Notes: generated by a model not told the origin, from the sequence alone. Positions 45,858-53,557 are shown, counted from the stretch's first letter. The stretch: DNA of 60,378 bases from Evansella tamaricis (GCF_019042215.1 NZ_JAHQCS010000092.1:1-60378); one strand, 5' to 3'. Numbers and translations are program-made.

Positions 45858-46424
45858 TTAGTTAAATAACGTATCAACTGTTTCTTTTGCACGAATCCAG
45901 TTGTCAACTCGATAAACAAGAGTTGGAACTGATTCTCGGTTGTAAGGGGTGTCCATGAGGATCACTGGAATTTTACATTCCTCAGCAATGGCACAGGCAT
46001 TGTCGTGTTTATCTTCAAAGAAAATATCAACTCCGTGTTTTTTAACAGCCTCTAACTTGTTATGGCTTCCAAGGAGTTCTATATGGTGAAAGGGTAATTC
46101 CTGGCGATTAAACCAGTCAGTAGTTATGTCATGATATTCCTTCGACCTTGCACTAATATAAAATAGTTCATGGAACATGTTCCAATCAGTTAAAATTCCT
46201 TTTGCATGTGCGGCTAAATTTGAGTTCGAATAAATGTGTTTTTCATGAACCAGCATCCATTTCCAAAATTCCTCCGGTGTGATACCCAACAGGCCAGAGA
46301 GTTCATATTCCTTTAGATCATCGAGTGTAAAGCTTTTGTTAAAATGTTCATTTAAATATGGTACAAATGTTGCTGGATCCGTTACCGTACCGTCAATATC
46401 AATGCCAAACCGTCTTTTTTTCAT
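45858..46424 (-). CDS. yqfW: Putative nucleotidase (HAD superfamily) YqfW
   Basis: A 188-residue HAD-fold hydrolase of the 5'(3')-deoxyribonucleotidase (NT5C) type. Motif I is FGIDIDGTVTD with both catalytic aspartates, and motif IV is IFFEDKHDNA. The family hydrolyses nucleoside monophosphates; the substrate here is unknown. Its place after zur matches B. subtilis yqfW. Confidence 0.9.
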   Translation of the reverse strand: MKKRRFGIDIDGTVTDPATFVPYLNEHFNKSFTLDDLKEYELSGLLGITPEEFWKWMLVHEKHIYSNSNLAAHAKGILTDWNMFHELFYISARSKEYHDITTDWFNRQELPFHHIELLGSHNKLEAVKKHGVDIFFEDKHDNACAIAEECKIPVILMDTPYNRESVPTLVYRVDNWIRAKETVDTLFN

Positions 46425-46527
46425 ATAACTTCACTCCAATAATTAGATAAGAAATCATTTACAACCATAATTCAATAGCACCTTGGCATACTAAGTTTAC
46501 ACGCCTTGGCAAAGGAGGGTTTATAAG

Positions 46528-46956
46528 ATGTCTCAATTTGATAACAATAACCGTCCAAGGGATTTACATGTGGTAAAAGATGAACGAAGTAATGATGTGA
46601 AATACGACCCTGAGCATGAGAAAGAATCCGATTATCGGGAAGAAACATCTGTTGAATACGCTCCGAACCCTGGTCTTCTAGGTGGAAGAGCGGAGACGGA
46701 AATTTCTTCTGATCGAACGAGGGAAGTGGAAAGGGAAGAAGATACAGAAGTAACAGAAGGGAAAGGTGTTGGAACATTGGCAGTTGCCTTGTCCATTGTT
46801 TCCCTATTCTTCTTACCCATCATTTTCGCCGCAGCGGGACTGATCCTTGGATTTATGACTGTTAACCGAGGCCATAAAGCTCTTGGTTACACGGCCATTG
46901 CAATCAGTGCGTTTACCATCATTATGGCTGTCTTTTTTGCACCATTTGTCACCTGA
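46528..46956 (+). CDS. yqfX: YqfX-like membrane protein
   Basis: A 142-residue protein with a charged hydrophilic N-terminal half (about residues 1-80) and two membrane helices (about 83-105 and 118-140) joined by VNRGHKALGY. This is a DUF4190-like layout. AAAGGAGGG precedes the ATG. Position between yqfW and ispG matches B. subtilis yqfX; function unknown. Confidence 0.82.
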   Translation: MSQFDNNNRPRDLHVVKDERSNDVKYDPEHEKESDYREETSVEYAPNPGLLGGRAETEISSDRTREVEREEDTEVTEGKGVGTLAVALSIVSLFFLPIIFAAAGLILGFMTVNRGHKALGYTAIAISAFTIIMAVFFAPFVT

Positions 46957-47033
46957 CAAAATCGCCAGGGGTGATGTGAGTGGAAAGCTGTATTTTTTTG
47001 AAAACGCTCCTCACCTAATGTAAAAAAGAAAGT

Positions 47034-47061
47034 GGCGCACAATATTGTGCGCCCTTTTTTT
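47034..47061 (+). terminator. Terminator after yqfX
   Basis: A perfect palindrome GGCGCACAATATTGTGCGCC (47034-47053), followed by a T-rich run. Confidence 0.88.
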
Positions 47062-47132
47062 AAAGATAAGAATTTACAAGTTTCGGCACCTTGGGAAAGT
47101 TATCTCAACGCCATAGTCGATTCCGCTTTTCA

Positions 47133-47259
47133 TTGTCTAGCTCCATCGCCTACTCGCTGCGGGGCACTTCGGAAGTGACAACCGAAGTCAAAGAACGGAC
47201 TTCTAGTTGTCATTCCTGCACTGCCCTACGCTCGTAACCATAGTCGATTCCGCTTTTCA
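47133..47259 (+). repeat. Dispersed repeat, TGTCTAG family, copy 5
   Basis: TGTCTAGCTCCATCGCCTAC is followed by an inverted repeat built on TGACAACCGAAGTC and GACTTCTAGTTGTCA, ending CTGCCCTACGCTCG and CGATTCCGCTTTTC. It is nearly identical to the copy at 401-556. Confidence 0.88.
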
Positions 47260-47261
47260 TA

Positions 47262-48371
47262 TTACTTCGCTAATTCTTGTTCAGCTTTTTGCTTTTCTTC
47301 GTGTTCTTTTGCTAATTTATCAATTTCTTTCTTAAGTTCTTCTACCATTTCCGCTTCTGGTACTTTACGAATGGTCTTGCCTTTTCGGAATAAAAGACCT
47401 TCTCCACGGGCACCTGCAATACCAATATCCGCTTCTTTTGCTTCTCCAGGACCGTTAACGGCACATCCAAGAACAGAGATTTTAATCGGTGCATTGACCT
47501 TTTGAATGTATTCTTCCACTTCATTGGCGATGCTAATAAGATCAATTTCGATTCGCCCACATGTTGGGCAGGAAATCAATGTGGCCGCATTGGCCGCAAG
47601 ACCAAAGGATTTCAATAGTTCTTTCGCTACTTTCACTTCCTCAACAGGATCTGCACTGAGGGAGATACGGATCGTGCTCCCGATTCCCTGGTGAAGCAAG
47701 ATCCCTAATCCAGCAGCACTTTTGATGGTTCCAGAAAAAAGGGTTCCAGACTCCGTAATCCCAAGGTGTAACGGATAGTCAAATGTTTTCGATGCTTTTT
47801 CATAAGCTTCGATGGCTAATCGGACATCGGACGCTTTCATGGATACAATGATATCGTGGAAATCCAATTCTTCCAGAATTTTAATATGGTGTAGTGCACT
47901 TTCCACCATACCGTCTGCCGTTGGATAACCATATTTATCTAAAATCCGCTTCTCCAGTGAGCCGGCATTAACCCCAATACGGATTGGAATACCTTTTGCT
48001 TTGGCCGCATTAACAACGGCTTCCACTTTTTCCCGTCTTCCAATATTCCCAGGATTAATTCGGATTTTATCTGCCCCGCCCTCAATGGCTTTTAGGGCAA
48101 GTTTATAATCAAAATGAATGTCGACCACTAGGGGGATGTTAATCCTTTTTTTTATTTCCGAAATGGCTTCTGCTGCTCGCATGTCAGGACACGCCACTCG
48201 GACAATTTGACATCCAGCCTCTTCTAAACGGTTGATCTCAGCTACAGTTGCCTCCACATCGTGTGTCTTTGACATGGTCATACTTTGAATAATAACCTCA
48301 TCGCTTCCACCGATGGTGATTGGTCCAACCTTCACCGGTCTCGTATTTTTTCGATGAATAATTTGGGTCAC
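47262..48371 (-). CDS. ispG: 4-hydroxy-3-methylbut-2-enyl diphosphate synthase IspG
   Basis: A 369-residue [4Fe-4S] enzyme of the MEP isoprenoid pathway, upstream of IspH. It starts [16 protein letters not shown] and has a TIM barrel with RINPGNIG. The cluster cysteines are in ISCPTCGR and [10 protein letters not shown]. The C-terminal tail is glutamate/lysine-rich. The start is GTG 48371 with AAGGGG eight bases upstream. Confidence 0.97.
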   Translation of the reverse strand: MTQIIHRKNTRPVKVGPITIGGSDEVIIQSMTMSKTHDVEATVAEINRLEEAGCQIVRVACPDMRAAEAISEIKKRINIPLVVDIHFDYKLALKAIEGGADKIRINPGNIGRREKVEAVVNAAKAKGIPIRIGVNAGSLEKRILDKYGYPTADGMVESALHHIKILEELDFHDIIVSMKASDVRLAIEAYEKASKTFDYPLHLGITESGTLFSGTIKSAAGLGILLHQGIGSTIRISLSADPVEEVKVAKELLKSFGLAANAATLISCPTCGRIEIDLISIANEVEEYIQKVNAPIKISVLGCAVNGPGEAKEADIGIAGARGEGLLFRKGKTIRKVPEAEMVEELKKEIDKLAKEHEEKQKAEQELAK

Positions 48372-48506
48372 TCGTATCGCCCCTTTATGTTATCGATGTT
48401 TATAAACATTTTTAAAAGATTAGCCCATACATTAGATGAGCTTTTCTATTCCTTGTTCATTGTACCAACGACCTCACACTTGTGGCAAGAACTAAAACTC
48501 ATCCAA

Positions 48507-48863
48507 TCACTCAGAAGCATACAGGGGGAAACGGTAAATTTCCCCTACAAGGATTTTATGGGCTTCCACCTGGGGATTTAACGCCTCAAAGTCATCAACG
48601 ACTTTATATGGGGGAATCGAAAAGCTGTCATCATGGAGCGCTCTCACAACACCATAAACCGTATGTCCTGATTCCACGATAACTTCCTGATAGGGTAAAC
48701 TGACTTGATTAGAAGGTTCATCAGTCGTTTCCTCCATCTGCTCTAATTCCTCTATGTCGATCTCATTGTGACTGGACACCTGTGGAATCGTCCCGTTCCT
48801 TAAATCGTAATAGGCGCTTACACTAACAAGAATTGCTATGATTAACACAAGTAATGGGCGCAT
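48507..48863 (-). CDS. yqfZ: YqfZ-like membrane protein with LysM-like region
   Basis: A 118-residue protein with an N-terminal membrane segment (about residues 3-20), an acidic linker and a C-terminal LysM-like stretch (VESGHTVYGVVRALHDDS ... ILVGEIYRFPLY). It is reminiscent of B. subtilis YqfZ, a sporulation-associated protein next to ispG. ATG 48863 is nine bases after AAGGAG; the in-frame ATG at 48872 abuts that site. Confidence 0.8.
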   Translation of the reverse strand: MRPLLVLIIAILVSVSAYYDLRNGTIPQVSSHNEIDIEELEQMEETTDEPSNQVSLPYQEVIVESGHTVYGVVRALHDDSFSIPPYKVVDDFEALNPQVEAHKILVGEIYRFPLYASE

Positions 48864-48909
48864 CTGCTCCATCTCCTTATTTCTTTTATATAGACTATGT
48901 TAAAGGCTA

Positions 48910-49141
48910 ATGTTGATTTTTTAACAGGATGATTTTTAGCGAAATTTACGACTACTGTCTCTTCCTCTGCGAGCAAATGCTCCGAGGCGTATCCGTCGAG
49001 ACAAATCGACGTATTTTCAGAGAAGTTGTGCTCTTTCCTGCGGGAAAAGCGAGTTCAGGGGAGACCCCGCAAGGTGTGAAGCACCGAGGAGGCTCCCGAA
49101 CCGCCCGCGGAAAGGGAGTGAATTTCGCAAAAATCAACATT
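48910..49141 (-). repeat. GC-rich dispersed element bounded by inverted repeats
   Basis: The ends form inverted repeats: AATGTTGATTTTT (48910-48922) and AGCGAAATTT face AATTTCGCAAAAATCAACATT (49121-49141). The interior has blocks such as GAGCAAATGCTCCGAGG, GAGTTCAGGGGAGACCCCGC and CCGCCCGCGGAAAGGGAGTG, a type of sequence I recall recurring between genes in many Bacillaceae. Overlapping reading frames on both strands look spurious. Confidence 0.75.
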
Positions 49142-49149
49142 GAACGATA

Positions 49150-49779
49150 ACAAAGCCTTTATATAAAATCTTTTACTCATATATATGGTATGTCTAGTGA
49201 TTTTATTCCAGTTTACTAGAAAAAATAATAGAGAAAACTAGAATCTCACTAAAACCTGTTTAAATAAGAACTGCAGGGGACATAATAGTATAATAGAATA
49301 CAGATTAAATAAATGAGTTTAGGGAAACAGGGATACTAGAGGAGTCATAGAAGGACAAGAATTCTCATAAAATGTAATCATACGTTGGGCTGGTCAAGCC
49401 AGGAATTCTTTTTTTGATGGGAGTGAAATATTTTTACGCACTTTTGCAACCTTTTTGTTCCTATGTACGTCTCAAAGGGTGAAAGGGGCATGGTTTTAGC
49501 TCTTACGGGATGATCCGCAAATAAAGGATGGCTTATGGGCCACGTTTTATAGCTGACATGGAATGGTGGATGTTCCTGTCTCCTTCGGCTTACTATATGC
49601 TGGTTGTCTTTAGGTAAACGGAACATTGACCCCTTTCACCAATAAGATAAAAATCTTATGTGGAAAGATGATATCTATCAAATTAGATGAAAGTTAGCAC
49701 TTAAGTCCCTTTTCTTTTAAATGAAATTAGTGTTTTCTACTATTATGGGTTGAAGTTGCTACAGAGAGGATGAATTTAA
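49150..49779. other. 630-bp intergenic region without a supported gene
   Basis: An 82-codon minus-strand frame (49378-49626) lacks a ribosome site. It resembles sequence fragments I recall as recurrent in Bacillaceae intergenic DNA rather than a real protein. TGAAAGGGG near 49475 and CCCCTTTCA near 49632 bound part of it as an imperfect inverted repeat. I see no convincing promoter for ypuA. Confidence 0.4.
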
Positions 49780-50718
49780 ATGAAAAACAAAATAACTAAA
49801 ATATTAATATCCACCTTTGCCCTGTGGTTATTCGTATCGTCCATGGTATTTGCAGATGCCATTGCCGGGGAACAAATCGTAACGTTAGGGGAAAACTTAT
49901 CTGAAACACAGAAACAGGAAATATTAGCAGAAATGGGTGTCACCGAAGAGGAAGCAGAAATTATTTATGTAACTAACGAAGAAGAGCATCATTATTTAGG
50001 AGATTATATAGCAGCAAACATTATTGGATCAAGAGCCCTATCCTCCTCCATAATTACCCTGTTACCGGAAGGGGAAGGAATCAATGTGGAGACGAACAAA
50101 ATCACTTGGGTTTCAGAAGGTATGTATGCGAACGCTTTAGTTACAGCAGGTGTGAAAGACGCAGATATTTATGTGACAGCCCCATTTGATGTCTCTGGTA
50201 CAGGTGCATTAACAGGACTGATTAAAGCGTACGAATTGACTACGGATGAAGTGATTCCTGAGGAACAGAAGCAAGTGGCAAATGAAGAACTTGTGAAGAC
50301 AGCAGAGTTAGGCGAAAACTATGGTGTGGATCAGGCCACAGAGCTAATGGCAAGAATTAAGGAAGCCATTTCTAATGAAGATATTCAGACGGAAGAGGAT
50401 TTACGTGCTTTAATCCAACGGATTGCAAATGAACTTGGTATGACGTTGACAGATACTGAGTTAGATGGATTAGTATCCTTGTTTAACCGAATGAGGGATT
50501 TAAACATCGATTGGGATCAAGTGCAAAATCAAATCTCAAAAGTTCGTGATAATTTATCGGATTTCCTTAGCAGTGACGAAGGACAAGGATTTATTCAGGC
50601 CATCCTAGATTTCTTCAGTTCAATGATTGATGCATTAAGAGGTTGGTTTAGCTCATCCATGGATATAGAACCGGACCAATTTGCCCAATCAGTAGGAAAT
50701 AAACAAATAGGTAGTTAA
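49780..50718 (+). CDS. ypuA: Secreted DUF1002 protein, YpuA-like
   Basis: A 312-residue exported protein with a signal peptide (residues 1-27, KITKILISTFALWLFVSS then VFADA). The DUF1002 body has LSETQKQEILAEMGVTEEEAEIIYVTNEEE and SGTGALTGLIKAYE. The C-terminal helical part is likely extracellular. B. subtilis YpuA belongs to an ECF sigma regulon, but I could not read such a promoter here. GAGAGG precedes the ATG. Function unknown. Confidence 0.85.
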   Translation: MKNKITKILISTFALWLFVSSMVFADAIAGEQIVTLGENLSETQKQEILAEMGVTEEEAEIIYVTNEEEHHYLGDYIAANIIGSRALSSSIITLLPEGEGINVETNKITWVSEGMYANALVTAGVKDADIYVTAPFDVSGTGALTGLIKAYELTTDEVIPEEQKQVANEELVKTAELGENYGVDQATELMARIKEAISNEDIQTEEDLRALIQRIANELGMTLTDTELDGLVSLFNRMRDLNIDWDQVQNQISKVRDNLSDFLSSDEGQGFIQAILDFFSSMIDALRGWFSSSMDIEPDQFAQSVGNKQIGS

Positions 50719-50741
50719 CACATAGACATAGGCAGCATCGG

Positions 50742-50773
50742 ACGGCTTGAGACATTCTCAAGCCGTTTTTTAC
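50742..50773 (+). terminator. Terminator after ypuA
   Basis: ACGGCTTGAG (50742-50751) pairs with CTCAAGCCGT (50757-50766), then T5. Confidence 0.92.
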
Positions 50774-50818
50774 AGGGACCTGGTCCCGCACAATTTTGTG
50801 AACTTTTTTAACAAATGT

Positions 50819-50844
50819 TGAAACTTATTATTTTCTTTTTCGTA
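50819..50844 (+). promoter_or_regulatory. Sigma-W promoter of the second NfeD gene
   Basis: An exact TGAAAC at 50819-50824, 16 bases, then CGTA at 50841-50844. It is the same arrangement as at 3499-3524. Confidence 0.88.
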
Positions 50845-50922
50845 CATAAACATAGGATCTAAAATCTGATAAAATAATATAAGAAATAAAAATAATTACG
50901 TCTTATGAGAGGGGGATTCAGG

Positions 50923-51552
50923 ATGGAACTGTTAAATGTACCTTCCTTTGGCTTTTTTGTAGTCTTTATTGCCACCTTATTTATTTTTGGAGAGCTCATG
51001 GTAAGGGCGAAAGGGCTGTTCGCTGTTCTCGGCGTGGTAATCATGGCCATCTATTTTTCACACCATTTAACTGCTACTGCAAGTTTATGGGTTATTTTAC
51101 TCTATCTAATTGGGTTAGCACTAATTATTTTTGACGGAAAGGTAACAACAGACGGTACAATTGCCCTGTTTGGTCTTTTGTTAATGGTTCTCGGCCTGGC
51201 ATTGCCTGCACCGGGATTAGTTTACGGAACATTGGTGGCGATGGCTTTAATTTTAGCCGCTCCGGCAGCTTATTTATTTACAAAGGTTTTTCCTCCGCGA
51301 AATATGTGGTCAAAGATGACCTTAAAGGATAAATTGTCAAGTGACCTAGGATACAATTCCATGAATGAATCGTATAGAGAGCTCGTTGGAAAAACGGGAG
51401 TTACGAAAACGCCATTCCGTCCAACAGGTACGATCGAAGTGGATGGAAAGTTATATAGTGCAACAACGGATAATCAATGGATGCAGCCCAATGAAAAAAT
51501 AAGAGTTATCTCCGTGGATGGAACAAGGATTGTCGTCGTCCCTGAAACATAA
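50923..51552 (+). CDS. NfeD-family membrane protein (short, NfeD1b-like)
   Basis: A 209-residue protein with about five membrane helices (residues 8-125) and a C-terminal OB-fold NfeD domain (about 150-209: LVGKTGVTKTPFRPTGTIEVDG). It lacks a protease domain, so it resembles B. subtilis YuaF rather than YqeZ. YuaF is made with the flotillin FloT, but no flotillin gene follows here. ATG 50923 is chosen because AGAGGGGG lies eight bases upstream; ATG 50905 is in frame. It is controlled by a sigma-W promoter and followed by a terminator. Confidence 0.88.
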   Translation: MELLNVPSFGFFVVFIATLFIFGELMVRAKGLFAVLGVVIMAIYFSHHLTATASLWVILLYLIGLALIIFDGKVTTDGTIALFGLLLMVLGLALPAPGLVYGTLVAMALILAAPAAYLFTKVFPPRNMWSKMTLKDKLSSDLGYNSMNESYRELVGKTGVTKTPFRPTGTIEVDGKLYSATTDNQWMQPNEKIRVISVDGTRIVVVPET

Positions 51553-51566
51553 ATAGTAATTAACAA

Positions 51567-51594
51567 AACAGCCTACCTATAGGCTGTTTTTTTG
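51567..51594 (+). terminator. Terminator after the nfeD-like gene
   Basis: AACAGCCT (51567-51574) pairs with AGGCTGTT (51581-51588), then a T-run. Confidence 0.88.
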
Positions 51595-51627
51595 AAGGAT
51601 AGGAAGAAAATATAGGTTTTCTTATCG

Positions 51628-51815
51628 CTGTCTAGCTCCAGCAACGAGTGTTTACTTTCAGTGGAAGCACGTGAGCGATGCTAGTAGAGGAAGAGGCATT
51701 GCCCTACGCTTGTGACCCAAGAGCAACCCTTCATGAATAAGCTATGATTTGTGTCGACGGACAGAACGTCCTAATATCGGGTATGCCAAGACGTGGCGCT
51801 TTCGCTTTCTTATGC
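51628..51815 (+). repeat. Dispersed repeat, TGTCTAG family, copy 6
   Basis: CTGTCTAGCTCCAGCAACGAG, then GAGCGATGCTAGTAGAGGAAGAGGC and ATTGCCCTACGCTTGTGACC; a trailing GCGCTTTCGCTTTCTTATGC ends the element. It shares modules with the copies at 20.8, 23.9 and 27.6 kb. Positions 51816-52100 are AT-rich with no gene seen. Confidence 0.75.
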
Positions 51816-52181
51816 TTTAAGAGTAAAGTTTTCTCCACCATTCACACTATTTTTGTTCGCCAAATAATGCACAGAAAGTTGATTTAAATTGCAAGTTTAA
51901 AAAATTTTAAAGTCAAAAATAGAATGGTGTTTTATGTCGAAAATAGTAGGAATGCATGTGTTGTGGAGTGAGAATAGACCTAATGTAAAGATGTTTGAAG
52001 ATAAAATAACTATGAAATTAACATCGAAAAAAGTCGAACAATATCGAATCAATGGGGCGAAATACTTAATTTAAGGCATGTGACAAAATTCAGCACACTA
52101 TTTAGAACAAACGGACTATACTCAAATTATCAAGAACAAATGTAAGTACAATTCTGAAAATTTAGCAAATTTAATGAGACG

Positions 52182-52325
52182 CCTCCCATGGATAATGGCA
52201 AAACTATTGAAAGATAGTGACGCAAAACTTTGGGTCTAAGGACAATACATAGTATCGTACTGTTGCATTTGTCTATGACTGCCGGGTTGCCTATCGGGTA
52301 GAGATGTGAAGGGGGATCCTGGAGG
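52182..52325 (+). promoter_or_regulatory. Class I cyclic-di-GMP riboswitch (GEMM) in the sinI-like leader
   Basis: The aptamer spans about 52191-52295. P1 is closed by GGCAA (52197-52201) with TTGCC (52287-52291), extended by GATA/TATC. P2 is ACTATT-GAAA-GATAGT (52203-52218) with a GNRA tetraloop. The joint is GACGCAAA (52219-52226). P3 contains TCTAAGGACAA facing TTGTCTATGA, which resembles the tetraloop receptor, and CTGCCGGGTTGCC closes the fold. In the flanks CCTCC (52182-52186) and GGAT (52190-52193) can pair with ATCC (52316-52319) and GGAGG (52321-52325), masking the ribosome site. Confidence 0.9.
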
Positions 52326-52460
52326 ATGGTCAAAGAAGTGGATAGTCAACTTGACGTGGAGTGGGTCGAATTAATTAAAGAAGCATTACAGATGGGAATG
52401 TCAGAAGAGGAAATCAGAATTTTTCTTAAACGGAAGCAGGCAGCAGCAACAAGCGTCTAA
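52326..52460 (+). CDS. SinI-like antirepressor peptide
   Basis: A 44-residue protein whose middle, DVEWVELIKEALQMGMSEEEI, closely follows the SinI domain of B. subtilis (DQEWVELMVEAKEANISPEEI). SinI-type peptides bind the C-terminal domain of SinR and break up the repressor. GGAGG abuts ATG 52326 and AAGGGGG is ten bases away, so the exact ribosome site is unclear. The leader holds a c-di-GMP riboswitch. A strong terminator follows directly. Confidence 0.88.
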   Translation: MVKEVDSQLDVEWVELIKEALQMGMSEEEIRIFLKRKQAAATSV

Positions 52461-52464
52461 CCAT

Positions 52465-52502
52465 AAAAACACTTTTAACAATACTGTTAAAAGTGTTTTT
52501 TA
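52465..52502. terminator. Terminator between the sinI-like gene and the HTH gene
   Basis: A 16-bp perfect stem, AAAAACACTTTTAACA (52465-52480) with TGTTAAAAGTGTTTTT (52485-52500), plus T-runs either way. Confidence 0.93.
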
Positions 52503-52545
52503 TGTTGCCAGTTTTGGAAAGGGAACTATTAGTCAATACCCATGG

Positions 52546-52785
52546 TTATCGATAATAATTGTCAGAAACACTAGAACTAGTACTATTATCGTCTTGGGAA
52601 GTAAGGATAGTAATCGGTAAATTTAATGATTGAAATATTCGTTTAACTACATCTATAGAAGGATTTTTTTTCATCCCCCGCTCTAAATAGCTTAAGTAGG
52701 ACTTTGAAACACCAGTCATCCTTGAAAGCTCAGATAGAGAAATGCCTTTTTCTTTTCGCTTTTGTCGTATCATATCTCCTATCAT
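52546..52785 (-). CDS. Single-domain SinR-like HTH regulator
   Basis: A 79-residue XRE-type DNA-binding protein. Residues 1-66 (MIGDMIRQKRKEKGISLSELSRMTGVSKSYLSYLERG) match the SinR DNA-binding domain closely. A short polar tail replaces the SinR domain that tetramerises and binds SinI. ATG 52785 is seven bases after AAGGAGG. Its promoter region carries one copy of the palindromic operator (52830-52845), so it may repress itself. Convergent with the sinI-like gene. Confidence 0.88.
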   Translation of the reverse strand: MIGDMIRQKRKEKGISLSELSRMTGVSKSYLSYLERGMKKNPSIDVVKRIFQSLNLPITILTSQDDNSTSSSVSDNYYR

Positions 52786-52829
52786 ATAATAGCCTCCTTT
52801 CCCCAATATAAACACAAATTGTCATTACT

Positions 52830-52845
52830 GTTCATTATAACGTAT
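52830..52845. promoter_or_regulatory. Palindromic operator, copy 1
   Basis: GTTCATTATAACGTAT resembles the consensus RTTCGYTAWAACGAAY. On the minus strand it contains an exact TATAAT (52838-52833), a possible -10 element for the HTH gene. Confidence 0.65.
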
Positions 52846-52914
52846 ATAACAAATTTGGAAAAACATCAAAAGAGGGAGTAAATAGGAGTAAAATCCCAAA
52901 AAACAAAGATAAGT

Positions 52915-52930
52915 GTTCGTTATAAAGAAT
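52915..52930. promoter_or_regulatory. Palindromic operator, copy 2
   Basis: GTTCGTTATAAAGAAT, a clear variant of the repeated palindrome. A further half-site, CGTACGAAC, lies at 52965-52973. Confidence 0.65.
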
Positions 52931-52932
52931 TT

Positions 52933-53220
52933 ATGAAGGAATTTATATTTTTTGTACTATTATCGTACGAACAAGTATGGATGTATCGCTTCAATGTGGG
53001 TGGCCTTCGACTACACCATAATCTCTCGAACCATTTGGCACAATTAACATATTCAAGGAAATTACCTTTTTGGGTATTGCTCCAATCAAACTCTGAATGG
53101 AAAACTTTAGGGCTTCCCCTTTTCCAACTGACCAACAACGTGTATGAATTTTTACAGCTTAACAATGAACATGTTTCAATCGCAACAGTCTACAGAATAA
53201 GCCCAAATAAATTAGTGTGA
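52933..53220 (+). CDS. Doubtful hypothetical ORF between operators
   Basis: A 95-codon frame with no recognised motif and no ribosome-binding site before its ATG. It ends LNNEHVSIATVYRISPNKLV. An 81-codon frame also runs on the other strand (52920-53165). It may be a gene remnant or chance. Included because it is the only candidate gene in an 890-bp intergenic region. Confidence 0.25.
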   Translation: MKEFIFFVLLSYEQVWMYRFNVGGLRLHHNLSNHLAQLTYSRKLPFWVLLQSNSEWKTLGLPLFQLTNNVYEFLQLNNEHVSIATVYRISPNKLV

Positions 53221-53349
53221 GATATGTTCAGATTAGTCAATAGTGCGATTTATTTCATTATCTCAGTTATCACAAGCTCTTTTATAATCTTAATAACGCC
53301 TCTTAACACCCATTATTTAACATAAACCCCATCAATTAACTCTATTCTT

Positions 53350-53365
53350 GTTCTTTATAAAGGAA
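53350..53365. promoter_or_regulatory. Palindromic operator, copy 3 (SinR-box type)
   Basis: GTTCTTTATAAAGGAA contains GTTCTTT, an exact match to the B. subtilis SinR consensus GTTCTYT, within a near-palindrome of the same shape as the other copies. Confidence 0.65.
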
Positions 53366-53409
53366 AAATATTGTCTTTTTGAGAAAAAGAGAGATAATTG
53401 AAGAAAAAC

Positions 53410-53434
53410 GTTCGTTATATTCGTAATAACGAAC
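53410..53434. promoter_or_regulatory. Palindromic operator, copy 4 (two opposed sites)
   Basis: GTTCGTTAT (53410-53418) and ATAACGAAC (53426-53434) are perfect inverted repeats separated by seven bases. Confidence 0.78.
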
Positions 53435-53497
53435 AAAATGACCGTTTATGAGGTTTTCTAATTCTATTTACGTGAGGTATACTGACGTTGTAAGTTG

Positions 53498-53513
53498 ATT
53501 CGCTAAAACGAAT
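53498..53513. promoter_or_regulatory. Palindromic operator, copy 5
   Basis: ATTCGCTAAAACGAAT. A possible TATACT -10 element lies at 53478-53483, which would put this site across the start of tasA-operon transcription; its -35 is weak. Confidence 0.75.
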
Positions 53514-53524
53514 TAAATAGTGGA

Positions 53525-53553
53525 ATTATAAAATATACATATTTTTTTGTGAA
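53525..53553 (-). promoter_or_regulatory. Possible minus-strand promoter flanked by operators
   Basis: Reading the minus strand, TTCACA (53553-53548), a 17-base spacer and TATAAT (53530-53525). Operator copies 6 and 5 lie immediately upstream and downstream. A transcript would run antisense through the region toward the HTH gene. Confidence 0.4.
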
Positions 53554-53557
53554 TTTA

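Noticed and set aside
48929-49150. Frames on both strands inside the GC-rich element (73 and 62 codons)
   Set aside because: They follow from the palindromic repeat and have no ribosome site or family features.
50771-50790. GGGACCTGGTCCC as an operator
   Set aside because: It is a short palindrome directly after the ypuA terminator with no other support.
52079-52122. A sigma-A promoter for the riboswitch leader around TATACT at 52117
   Set aside because: No acceptable -35 element lies 16-18 bases upstream, so I left the transcript start unassigned.
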